Assembly: GCA_964424335.1 (NCBI GenBank)
Contig: CAYRIY010000014.1
Location: 1 to 50,646, forward strand
Reading direction: 5' to 3'
Length of the DNA stretch: 50,646 bases
Source of the DNA: CAYRIY01 sp964424335
GTDB lineage: Bacteria; Bacillota; Limnochordia; DTU080; RSA5
Both the position numbers and the translations under genes were made by a program. Shown here piece after piece: positions 17,155 through 25,042 of the stretch (position 1 is the first letter of the stretch; the number at the start of each line of letters is the position of its first letter). The notes under the pieces are model-generated. The model was not told the origin of the DNA. It worked only from the letters and a program-made list of their open reading frames with translations, and searched no databases.

Positions 17155-17183
17155 TTGGACAAGCAGTCGAGAATTGGTAGAAT
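17155..17183 (+). promoter_or_regulatory. sigma-70-type promoter of acetolactate decarboxylase gene
   Basis: TTGGAC (17155) and TAGAAT (17178) separated by exactly 17 bases. Start of transcription would be near 17190, about 45 bases before the GTG start. Confidence 0.6.
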
Positions 17184-17234
17184 AAAATGGTTCACTATGG
17201 TCGCGGAAAATGTATGGGAAAAGGTGGAGCCTGC

Positions 17235-17999
17235 GTGAAACGAAAAGGAATCGCATCACTTTTGCTCTCGTTTGTATTCTTGCTCGGCACCGTCGTCAAC
17301 GTGAGCGCCCACGAGCCCGACTCGGTCTTTCAAGTGTCGGTAATCGGTGCAATTAGCGGCGGCGTCTACGATGGCGCCATGAATCTCGGCGACCTTGCCA
17401 AGCACGGCGACTTCGGCCTGGGCGCGACCCACGAGCTAGCCGGCGAATTGGTCGTGGTCGACGGCAAGTTTTATCAGTTCGGTGTGGATGGCCGGGCTCG
17501 ACTCTTGCTTGCGGATGACACGGTGACGTTTGCCGCGGTTACCTTTTTTGAGCCGGAAATCTCTTTGGAAATCGATGGCGTCTTGAGCCAAGAAGACCTC
17601 GAGGCGCAGCTACTCGACCTGATCGAGAATAAGAACATCATCCACGCGATCTCGGTCACCGGACGCTTCGCTCACATCAAGGCGCGCACGCCGGCCCGGC
17701 AGACCAAGCCGTATCGCCCATTGGCAGAAGTGCTCGCGGAGCAAGCCGAGCACGACTTCTACGACGTAACCGGGACCATGGTCGGCTTTTGGACGCCGGA
17801 TTACCTAGCAAGCGTTCACTCGCCCGGGTTTCACTTTCATTTCGTCGTCGACGAAGGCCAAGCGAACGCCGACGGCGCGCAAGGCGGCCACGTCCTAACG
17901 TACGAGATCGAGGGCGCACATCTTTCGATCGACGCCAAAGATCAGCTTGAGATTTGGTTTCCCACAAACGATCCGGAGTTTCAAAACCTCGAGCTCTAA
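17235..17999 (+). CDS. alsD: acetolactate decarboxylase, exported
   Basis: Converts 2-acetolactate to acetoin. At 254 residues it has the family length and core: FQVSVIGAISGGVYDG, the HGDFGLGATHELAGELVVVD segment, YRPLAEVLAEQAEHDF, and the zinc-binding HSPGFHFHFV followed by GGHVL. A signal peptide (KRKGIASLLLSFVFLLGTVV, cut at VSA-HE) predicts export, as in Brevibacillus-type secreted forms. GTG 17235 is chosen because GGTGGAG is five bases upstream, while upstream ATG codons lack a ribosome site. No acetolactate synthase gene is present here. It is a single-gene unit with a promoter upstream and a terminator-like hairpin downstream. Confidence 0.93.
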   Translation: MKRKGIASLLLSFVFLLGTVVNVSAHEPDSVFQVSVIGAISGGVYDGAMNLGDLAKHGDFGLGATHELAGELVVVDGKFYQFGVDGRARLLLADDTVTFAAVTFFEPEISLEIDGVLSQEDLEAQLLDLIENKNIIHAISVTGRFAHIKARTPARQTKPYRPLAEVLAEQAEHDFYDVTGTMVGFWTPDYLASVHSPGFHFHFVVDEGQANADGAQGGHVLTYEIEGAHLSIDAKDQLEIWFPTNDPEFQNLEL

Positions 18000-18075
18000 T
18001 GATCCATTAGGTCCGAGTCGCCAAGTCATGGCGCTTGGATCATGAACCGTAGTACGGATTAGAACGGTATCGCCG

Positions 18076-18107
18076 AAGGGCCGAGGTACTCCACCTCGGT
18101 CCTTTCG
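18076..18107 (+). terminator. hairpin terminator after acetolactate decarboxylase gene
   Basis: A 12-bp stem AAGGGCCGAGGT / ACCTCGGTCCTT (one G-T wobble) with loop ACTCC, followed by a short T-containing tail. Confidence 0.6.
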
Positions 18108-18141
18108 TTATAGGATGGAAACAAGGAGGAGTTCCGCGAAC

Positions 18142-19056
18142 ATGTCGAGCATCGTGCAAACCGTCCTCATCGTCGCAGCGCTCGTCTTACTCCCCGCCTA
18201 TTACTTATATGTGCTCTGGCGGCGGAGGAGCGATGCAGCATTGCACTGGATCGCCAAGGCGATGTATACGGGAGCATTTCTCTTGTTCGTTTTCGTCGCC
18301 GGGCCGTGGGATTGGGTGAGCGTCTACCTGCGATATGTGTGGATCGGACTCTTTGTGTTGATCGCTCTGCTCGCTTGGACTCGCGGGCGGCGATCGCCGC
18401 GGCAAAACCCCCGGGTAGCGCCCGGCATGTGGGGGGACGTATTTACACTTGTGATCTTTCTCGGCTTTCTCCTCTTTGGTCTGCGAGGATACTTCTACTC
18501 GGGCGAACCCGTCCATCTGGCCTTTCCCTTACGCGACGGGCAATACTACGTGGGCCAAGGGGGCAATTCGCCGTTGATCAACTACCACAACACGTACGAG
18601 CCGCAGCGGTACGCGCTCGACATTGTAGCCCTCAACGCTTTTGGCGCTAGAGCATCAGGCTTTTATCCGTCAAACTTGGAGTCGTATGCGATTTACGGAG
18701 CTACCGTTTACAGTCCGTGCGACGGCATCGTGACGCGCGCCGTCGACGGCCTGCCGGATCTTGCCCCCGGAGACTCTGATCCGTCGAACGCGCCCGGAAA
18801 TCACGTCGTCATCGCATGCGAGGGCGTCAACGTATTGCTCGCGCACTTCAAGCAAGGCAGCGTCGGCGTCGAGGTCGGCGCAAACGTTGCTTCGGGTCAG
18901 CCAATCGCACAGGTGGGCAACTCCGGAAACACCTCAGAGCCCCACCTGCACGTTCACGCCGTCGTGGCCGCCGAACCGGATTCGATCGAAGGCAAAGGCG
19001 TTCCGATCCTGTTCGACGGCCGCTTTGCCGTGCGAAACACGATTTTCAAGCGATAA
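18142..19056 (+). CDS. membrane-anchored M23 (LytM-like) peptidase domain protein
   Basis: A 304-residue protein with about four N-terminal membrane helices (residues 1-125) and a C-terminal LytM/M23 beta-domain facing outward. The HxH zinc motif is seen as HLHVH, and GNHVVIACEGVNVLLAHFKQ and GQPIAQVGNSGNTSEPHLH are typical of the fold. The first motif, normally H-x3-D, reads QRYALDIV: Arg occupies the place of the His, so either another residue binds zinc or the domain is a non-catalytic cell-wall-associated form. ATG 18142 is preceded by AAGGAGGAG. It ends 9 bases before the convergent SBP gene. Confidence 0.75.
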   Translation: MSSIVQTVLIVAALVLLPAYYLYVLWRRRSDAALHWIAKAMYTGAFLLFVFVAGPWDWVSVYLRYVWIGLFVLIALLAWTRGRRSPRQNPRVAPGMWGDVFTLVIFLGFLLFGLRGYFYSGEPVHLAFPLRDGQYYVGQGGNSPLINYHNTYEPQRYALDIVALNAFGARASGFYPSNLESYAIYGATVYSPCDGIVTRAVDGLPDLAPGDSDPSNAPGNHVVIACEGVNVLLAHFKQGSVGVEVGANVASGQPIAQVGNSGNTSEPHLHVHAVVAAEPDSIEGKGVPILFDGRFAVRNTIFKR

Positions 19057-19065
19057 TGCCTTCGA

Positions 19066-20373
19066 TCAGCGGGCGCGCATCCACTCGTAGACGCCGCCGC
19101 GCTGCTGTAATCGCCAAAAGTCAAAGTCCTCCGAATCGCGGTCGCCGGCGTGGTTGAATCGAACCGGCCCGCTTGCGCCATCATACCCCTCGGCGACCTT
19201 CGAGAGGGCTTCACCAAGGAGCCTTGGGCTCGCCCCCGCGCCTTCCGCCACGATCGCTCGGGCGATCAGCCAAAGCGCGTCGTAGGCGACAGCGGCATTG
19301 GCGTCGGCGGCAACGCCGCTCGATTCCTTCACCGCATCGCTCAACTTGGCAAACTTGTCGGTTTGCGGCTCGGCAAAGAGCGATGCGGTAAATGATGCGC
19401 TGACCGCAAAGCGTGCCGCATCGCGCTGGGATGCAATGGAACTGTTTTTCGCGGTCCCGTCCGTTCCGTACCACCGGACCAGCGACAGGACTGGTGAATG
19501 CGCCGCCTGTAAAAAGATCGAGACCGCCTCGTCAAATGCGATGAGGAGCACGGCCACGCGCCTCGCACCGTACGCGCGCACGGCCTCGGAGACAACGTCC
19601 GACAGCGACTGCACTTCCGACAAAAAGTCCGCGGTCCTGGGGTTGTAGACGACGCCTTCACACACCTGTACCGGTAGATCGCTGCCCTGCAAATTGCAGT
19701 GAGGCCCTAAGATCGGTTCGTCATCCTCGGACTCGTTGTTGGCAAAATTCCACACGAGATTGCGACTCTCGAACGCCTGCCGGGTGTAGTGCGCGAGGTC
19801 CTGTGAGTATAGGTCGTCTCGCCGAATCGGCACAACCGCCCTGATGCCGTCCCTCCACATCTTGTCGGCCAGCGTTTTCCCCTGGAGGGTGTCGTCGGGG
19901 ACCATGCGGTAGATCATATCGCCCGGAATGGCGAGCGACGGCGCCGTACTCGATGGGCTGATGACCAAGATCCCTTGGGTCTGTGCATACGGCCGTATAC
20001 GGAAAACTTCCTCACTCGATGCCGGGCCGATGACGATGCGAACCCCATCTTGCGCCATGGCCTGGAGCTGGAGCAGCGCATGGTCCGGATCCGTGCGCGT
20101 GTCGCCAAATCGAAGAGCAAGCCGAACAGGGAAATCGATTTGCGCAAAGTATGCGTTGATCTCTTCGACGCCATAGCGTAGCGCGGCTTCGACCAAACGG
20201 TCCTGCATCATTCTTGGTCCCGACTGGTCGAGCAATGAGCCGATCACGATCTCATGGACATCGGTTTGCCCCTGAGTTTGAGCTTGCGCATGGGCGCTTG
20301 AGTGCGCCAGCACGGCCGACAATATGAAGCACGAGAGAACAAACGAGATGAAGCGTCTTCTGCAAGATGTCAT
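19066..20373 (-). CDS. ABC transporter substrate-binding protein, type I (Liv-like), orphan
   Basis: A 435-residue exported binding protein of the Peripla_BP_6 family. The signal peptide (RRRFISFVLSCFILSAVLA) ends near AHA-QA. The mature chain shows IVIGSLLDQSGPRM, VRIVIGPASSEEVFRIRPYA, SPSSTAPSLAI, and a C-terminal AAVAYDALWLIARAI, all standard for the fold. Four Cys residues are present, two of them in a loop (GPHCNLQGSDLPVQVCEGV) that could form a disulphide. ATG 20373 follows AAAGGGG. It lies 45 bases downstream of the beta-barrel gene, so the two are probably co-transcribed. No permease or ATPase is adjacent. Confidence 0.87.
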   Translation of the reverse strand: MTSCRRRFISFVLSCFILSAVLAHSSAHAQAQTQGQTDVHEIVIGSLLDQSGPRMMQDRLVEAALRYGVEEINAYFAQIDFPVRLALRFGDTRTDPDHALLQLQAMAQDGVRIVIGPASSEEVFRIRPYAQTQGILVISPSSTAPSLAIPGDMIYRMVPDDTLQGKTLADKMWRDGIRAVVPIRRDDLYSQDLAHYTRQAFESRNLVWNFANNESEDDEPILGPHCNLQGSDLPVQVCEGVVYNPRTADFLSEVQSLSDVVSEAVRAYGARRVAVLLIAFDEAVSIFLQAAHSPVLSLVRWYGTDGTAKNSSIASQRDAARFAVSASFTASLFAEPQTDKFAKLSDAVKESSGVAADANAAVAYDALWLIARAIVAEGAGASPRLLGEALSKVAEGYDGASGPVRFNHAGDRDSEDFDFWRLQQRGGVYEWMRAR

Positions 20374-20418
20374 CCCGCGGCAACCCCTTTCACACCTAAA
20401 TCACGGTAGGCGTCGTAA

Positions 20419-21555
20419 TCAAAAGCTGAGACTGACGCCCGTTCGAAACCTCGTCCTCTGGCTTTGGTCGTACTGAATGTTAAAGGACGGACCGCCGGGC
20501 GTCGAATACGACACTTGCGCTCGCCACACGGTGAGCCCACCGGAAGTTCCAAGCGACCCCGACAACCCTACGTTCTTGAACACACCAATGTTTGCGGTCG
20601 TCTGCCCCGTGATGTTGTGATCGACGCGATCGCCCAGGATCGATACGCTGTACGAGGCGCGGACCAGTTGGTTCGATATCATGAAGGGCCGCTGAGCAGT
20701 AATTGACGTTCGATCGAACGCTCCATCGCGCAGATCAGCTCGGGCGAGGAACTGCGTTCCAAACTGCTGAGTCGAAACGGAAAACTGCGTGTTGTACCGC
20801 CTGCGTAGGGGGTCGCTGTAGTCGTGCACTTCATGGCGGCCCTCGAGCGACCAACCCGGGATGGGATCCCAGCCGAGGACAGCCCTTGCAGCATGGATCG
20901 CTCCACCGTCGAGGGAGACCCCACCTTGTACTTCTACGAGACCGTCCAGCACGACCGTATTTCCCTCGAGGGCGATCTGTCGGCGGACACTGTTGTCGAC
21001 GTATGTGCCGCTCAGCATCACGCCGCCGACCCGTGTCGCAGCGATGATCCCCGCCGTGGCGAGCTCGCCGGAGCTTCCCCAAAGGTATACCCACCGCGTG
21101 TTGATGCCCCGAATGTTGACGTTGCTGACTGTGAGCCCTTTGCGATCCATCGGTCTTTGGACCAGGGGGCTCCAACTCACGCTTTGGTCGCCCATCCGCA
21201 CCAACCACTGCGGCCCCCCCGACCACAAGGATGTGGTCAGCTCGAGGTATGAAGATCGGACGCGCAAATCGTTCGGGACGATGGAGAGCTCGTCGCTGTT
21301 TGAGCTGTTATGCGTTGATCCGCCCGTCTGGACGACAACCTTGGCATTGTCCCAATTGCCCGGGAAAAACTCCGCATTCAAATCGAGGCTCGATTGAATC
21401 ATTCGAGTCCAACCCTTGGTCACAGGGTTTCGGTCCAAGCTAAAGTCGAGGCTCATTCTGCCGTTTGTGCGAAACTCGGCCGCCGCAGGACGCCCCATAG
21501 ACGCGGCGATCAAGAGCGCGAGCAAGAGCGCCGAAAGGATTTTCAACCTATCCAA
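20419..21555 (-). CDS. putative outer-membrane beta-barrel protein
   Basis: A 378-residue protein with a signal peptide (RLKILSALLLALLIAASMG, cut at AAA-EF). The remainder is a run of alternating polar/hydrophobic segments of barrel-strand length (for example SYLELTTSLW, TQFSVSTQQFGTQFLARADL, WRAQVSYSTPGG) and the chain ends FRTGVSLSF with a C-terminal Phe, the outer-membrane insertion signature. No enzymatic motif is seen. I infer a porin-like or surface protein; it argues for a diderm cell. The start is TTG 21555 with AAAGGTG upstream, so the start is less certain. It precedes a type I SBP gene in the same direction, a pairing that suggests substrate entry across the outer membrane followed by capture. 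Confidence 0.65.
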   Translation of the reverse strand: MDRLKILSALLLALLIAASMGRPAAAEFRTNGRMSLDFSLDRNPVTKGWTRMIQSSLDLNAEFFPGNWDNAKVVVQTGGSTHNSSNSDELSIVPNDLRVRSSYLELTTSLWSGGPQWLVRMGDQSVSWSPLVQRPMDRKGLTVSNVNIRGINTRWVYLWGSSGELATAGIIAATRVGGVMLSGTYVDNSVRRQIALEGNTVVLDGLVEVQGGVSLDGGAIHAARAVLGWDPIPGWSLEGRHEVHDYSDPLRRRYNTQFSVSTQQFGTQFLARADLRDGAFDRTSITAQRPFMISNQLVRASYSVSILGDRVDHNITGQTTANIGVFKNVGLSGSLGTSGGLTVWRAQVSYSTPGGPSFNIQYDQSQRTRFRTGVSLSF

Positions 21556-21796
21556 GTCTCGGCCACACCTTTATCCCTATGATTCACTCCTAATGACGGA
21601 GAGCTAATCTTCCCCCGCTCATGGAGAACGATCGACACTAGTGTACCAGTTTTCCCTGCACTTGGCCGAATCCTCCAACTGACGCCCGAAAGGAGATCCG
21701 ATCCCGGAGCGAAACAACGTGATTGTCGACACAGAAACACGTCCTATTGATCCTTACAATAAAGACACACAAGTTTCGAAAGGAGCGATTCGAGAG

Positions 21797-22540
21797 ATGA
21801 TGAATGCACCCCGCCAGATTATTTCAAGAGCAGCGCTTACCGGGACCACCGCTTTGGTGCTACTCGTAGCCACGCTTCTCTTCCCGCTCATCGCGGCCGC
21901 CAATCAATCGAACAACGGCACGCTCGTCGTGTCGGGAAGGGCCGAGGTGCGGGCGACCCCCGACATGGCCAGGTTTAGCGTCGGCGTCGAGACGCGGGCC
22001 GAGACCGTCGAAGAGGCCGGGCGCCTGAACGCAGAGGCAATGGAGCGCGTCCGTACGGCGCTTTACAACGCAGGAGCCGCCCCCGAGGCGCTTAAGACCA
22101 CCAACTTCAACGTCTACCCCGAGTGGCACTACAACCGCGACGACGGAACCCGCACGTTGATCGGGTATCGCGTCTCACACAATTTGGAAGTGACCGTCAC
22201 GGACCTCGATCGGCTCGGGGCGATGTTGGACGCGGCCATGTCCGACGGAGCGAACCAGGTTTCGGGCCCGACGTTTGGTCTCATCAATCCTGAGGAGCTC
22301 GAGGCGCAGGCGTTGGCCGAGGCGGTCCGCAGGGCCCGCGCCAAGGCTGAGGTGCTCGCCCGTGCCAGCGGCGTCTACCTGAAAGGCATCTCGCACATCA
22401 GCGAGCACGTGGCGCTCCCGCCGTCGATGCCGATCGCAGCTTCATATGCGATGTTTGACGTGGCGGAGCGTGCGGCGACGGAAATCTCCGCCGGCGAAGT
22501 GACCGTCACCGCCAACGTATCGATTACCTTCCAGATCTAA
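21797..22540 (+). CDS. SIMPL domain (DUF541) exported protein
   Basis: A 247-residue protein with an N-terminal signal peptide (TGTTALVLLVATLLFPLIAA-AN). The mature part has the SIMPL hallmarks: GTLVVSGRAEVRATPDMARF, a helix with EEAGRLNAEAMERVRTAL, TTNFNVYPEWHY, YRVSHNLEVTV and AVRRARAKAEVLARASGV. Proteins of this family are periplasmic or membrane-bound and of poorly known function, linked in some bacteria to oxidative or envelope stress. ATG 21797 (double ATG) lies ten bases after AAAGGAGC. A strong terminator follows, so this is a monocistronic gene. Confidence 0.9.
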   Translation: MMNAPRQIISRAALTGTTALVLLVATLLFPLIAAANQSNNGTLVVSGRAEVRATPDMARFSVGVETRAETVEEAGRLNAEAMERVRTALYNAGAAPEALKTTNFNVYPEWHYNRDDGTRTLIGYRVSHNLEVTVTDLDRLGAMLDAAMSDGANQVSGPTFGLINPEELEAQALAEAVRRARAKAEVLARASGVYLKGISHISEHVALPPSMPIAASYAMFDVAERAATEISAGEVTVTANVSITFQI

Positions 22541-22585
22541 AGCGGCGGTCATCCGGCGCTTGGGAATCAAATGAATGCCTGCATG

Positions 22586-22620
22586 AAGGAGGGGCGCGTC
22601 ACGCATCCCCTCCTTTTTTT
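22586..22620 (+). terminator. intrinsic terminator of SIMPL gene
   Basis: Stem AAGGAGGGG / CCCCTCCTT with an inner GCG-TCA-CGC hairpin and a tail of eight T. Confidence 0.9.
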
Positions 22621-22773
22621 CATGCCGCCAAGGCTTGTTTTGGCAAGGGAAATAAGTTACGCTCAGGTGAGATTTAGTTTCGAGTTACTGATATCCAAAG
22701 CGAATCTAGGTTTCCATTCCTTCGTTGGCGGTTTCCCACCAGGAACCCGACAGCCTTGAGGAGGCATTCGACG

Positions 22774-23622
22774 ATGAGGCTTCACTTTCTTGGAACGGCC
22801 TCAGGCCTGCCATCACCCGTGCGCTACTCTCAGACGACCGTGCTCGAGCGAGCGCCCGACGACCTTTACATCCTGGACGTCGGCGACGGCGCAAGCGGGC
22901 GCATGCTGCGCCAGGGCCTCGATCACAACAGTGTCCGCGGCATCGTCATCTCCCACATGCACGGAGACCACTACTGCGGGCTGGTGCAACTCCTCAAGAC
23001 GATGATGCACCTCGGTCGGCGCGCCCCGCTTATCATCTACCTGCCTTCCGAGGGGATCGTTCCGCTGCAAAACCTCCTCGACGCGAGCTACTTGATCCCC
23101 GAGCTCCTTGACTTTCCCATCCGGTGGCTCCCGATCGAATGTGATAGCGAAGTGAACTTAAACCCTGAAGAGGACGGCCAAGCGTTCAAGGTGCGAGCGT
23201 TCGCCAACAAACACCTCGATCATTACCGGGCTTGGGCCCAAAAGCGCGGACGTGAGGTGCCGTGGAAATATCAAAGCTACTCGTTCCACATCGATGCGGG
23301 TGGTCCGAGGATCGGATACGTGGGCAACCTCCACCGGAAGCTTGGCGAAGTAGATCCCGAGTTTCGCGGCGTGGAAGCGCTCATCTCAGAGCTTGCGCAC
23401 TTACGGCCGCCCGAATGCTTGGACGCGCTCTCTCGCCTGCTGCCGCGCCATGCCTTCTTCTCCCACTTCAACATGGAGTGGGATGACCGTGCAAACTGGG
23501 AGAAAGGCGGATTCTCCCGGCTCGCCGAAGGCCTAGACGGCGTCAAGGTTTGGATGACCGAAGACGGCGACATCTATCGGTGGGACGATTCCGGCGGCGT
23601 CCGACTCGAAAGTCGGGAATAA
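22774..23622 (+). CDS. MBL-fold metallohydrolase, RNase Z-like
   Basis: A 282-residue cytosolic protein. It begins MRLHFLGTASGLPSPVR, typical of RNase Z and related beta-CASP-less metallo-beta-lactamase enzymes, and carries HMHGDH at residues 61-66 (His61, His63, Asp65, His66 metal ligands), with later GYVGN and FFSHFNMEWDD segments. It differs from true RNase Z in lacking the flexible arm and the conserved late AxDxE segment, so tRNA 3' processing is not assured. ATG 22774 follows GAGGAGG. It is flanked by terminators on both sides. Confidence 0.85.
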   Translation: MRLHFLGTASGLPSPVRYSQTTVLERAPDDLYILDVGDGASGRMLRQGLDHNSVRGIVISHMHGDHYCGLVQLLKTMMHLGRRAPLIIYLPSEGIVPLQNLLDASYLIPELLDFPIRWLPIECDSEVNLNPEEDGQAFKVRAFANKHLDHYRAWAQKRGREVPWKYQSYSFHIDAGGPRIGYVGNLHRKLGEVDPEFRGVEALISELAHLRPPECLDALSRLLPRHAFFSHFNMEWDDRANWEKGGFSRLAEGLDGVKVWMTEDGDIYRWDDSGGVRLESRE

Positions 23623-23656
23623 AAAGCCGACAGGGCAATCTCGCATCCCTGTCGGC
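23621..23656 (-). terminator. intrinsic terminator of the frameshifted SBP operon
   Basis: Perfect 10-bp stem GCCGACAGGG / CCCTGTCGGC with an 11-base loop. Read leftward it runs into five T (AAAAA at 23621-23625 on the plus strand). It may also act for the convergent MBL gene. Confidence 0.8.
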
Positions 23657-23701
23657 CGTCGGTTGGGTTATCGAATCGATTGCGCTCGCGTGCCCGAATC
23701 G

Positions 23702-24992
23702 CTACCGGACGATGCCTGCCTCCTGCATCTCTTGTAGGAGCGTGGCGTTTGCCTGGTCGAGCGCCTGTCGGGCAGGCATCGCCTGCATGAAGGCGGAGTC
23801 TCGAGCCTCGTTAAAGAGCGCCGTCGCCCGAGACGTGAACGGATGCGGCACGTCGGCAAAGATCTCGTCCGCTTGAGCCATGCTCGTGACGTACCAAAGG
23901 CGAGACATATCCGTGAGGGCGCCGGGCAACTCGCTCAAGAATTCGGCGCCTGCGCCCATAAAGCCCACATTCATGTAGACGTCCATCTGAAACTCGACGT
24001 CGGTCGCCAAAAACTCGATCAACCTCATGCTCTCTTCGACGTCGCTCGCTCCGACCGGGATCGAAAAGCCCCACCCGCTCACTTGCTGCATCTTGATCCG
24101 ATCGACGTGGGGCGGCCATCCGACAAAGAGTTCGAGGCCTTCGATCCGGTTCTCGATTTCTCCCGGCCCGTATATGCCGAGATTGACCGTGGCCACCGTC
24201 TCTGCAGCGATGGCGTACCAGTCACCGCTGCCCGTCCATGGCGCGTACCTTTGGTAGACCCTCTCCGTGATCAACTCGACGCCCTTGATGTACTCCTCGC
24301 TGTTTAGCTGCGGAAGCCCAGTGACGCTGTCAATCCAGAATGTGTTCCAAAGCGGCCCAACGGTGAACATGCGTGTGTTTTGGCCGTTGCGCGGGTCAAA
24401 GCCGATGCGGGTCAATTCACCTTCGGAGTTAAACCGCGTCAGTTTGTCGGTGAGCTCGAGAAACTCCTCCCAGTTTAGTACCTCGTCCGGCGAGATCGAA
24501 AGTCCGGACTCGTCGAGCATCCTGCGATTCCAAACTTGTCCATAGCGGGGACCGTGCTCGATTCCGGGCACCGCGTAGGTCTTGCCTTGGTACACGAGGC
24601 TCTCCCAAGCCGGACCAAATACCGTGCTGCGCAGATTCGTCCGGTCCAGCAGTTCGTCGAGGGGGATGATGATGTTGTTCAACGCAAACTGACCGATTAG
24701 GCCCGTGCTCGTCGTCACGATGTTTGGTGGAGCGCCGGCGACGACCTGCACCATAAAGTCGTCCCACGAGCCTACTCGCCTGCGAACCTCGACCTTGATG
24801 CCTGGGTTTGCGGCCTCAAAGCGAGCTGCGCTTGCTTCGACCCCGGCAATTACTGCGTCGTGCCATGCGTTCGTGACGATCTCAAGAGTGATCTGCTCTT
24901 GCGCGGCGGCACTCCCCCCACGCTGCCGCGACGGCGATCAAAGTCATTAATAACACAATCATCGGGGTCTTTTTGTTAATCTGACTTCCCAT
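23702..24992 (-). CDS. solute-binding protein, family 1, frameshifted in signal peptide (pseudogene or slip-prone)
   Basis: The gene should start at ATG 24992 (AAAGGGG upstream) with a signal peptide MGSQINKKTPMIVLLMTLIA. The reading frame then fails: a run of six G on the minus strand (24915-24920) puts the frame out, and it stops soon after. With five G the junction would read AAWGSAAAQEQITLEIVTN, a perfect SBP cleavage region, and continue without break for the whole mature protein to 23702. The intact part shows EASAARFEAANPGIKVEV, PPNIVTTSTGLIGQFALNN, TYAVPGIEHGPRYGQVWNRR and ASDVEESMRLIEFLATD, typical of sugar-type SBPs. No start codon serves the mature frame before Met at 24754. It closes the sulfatase operon. 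Confidence 0.8.
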
Positions 24993-25042
24993 GGTCGACA
25001 AGCCCCTTTCTCGAGGAATTGTCATGTAAAACCAGCGCTGTT

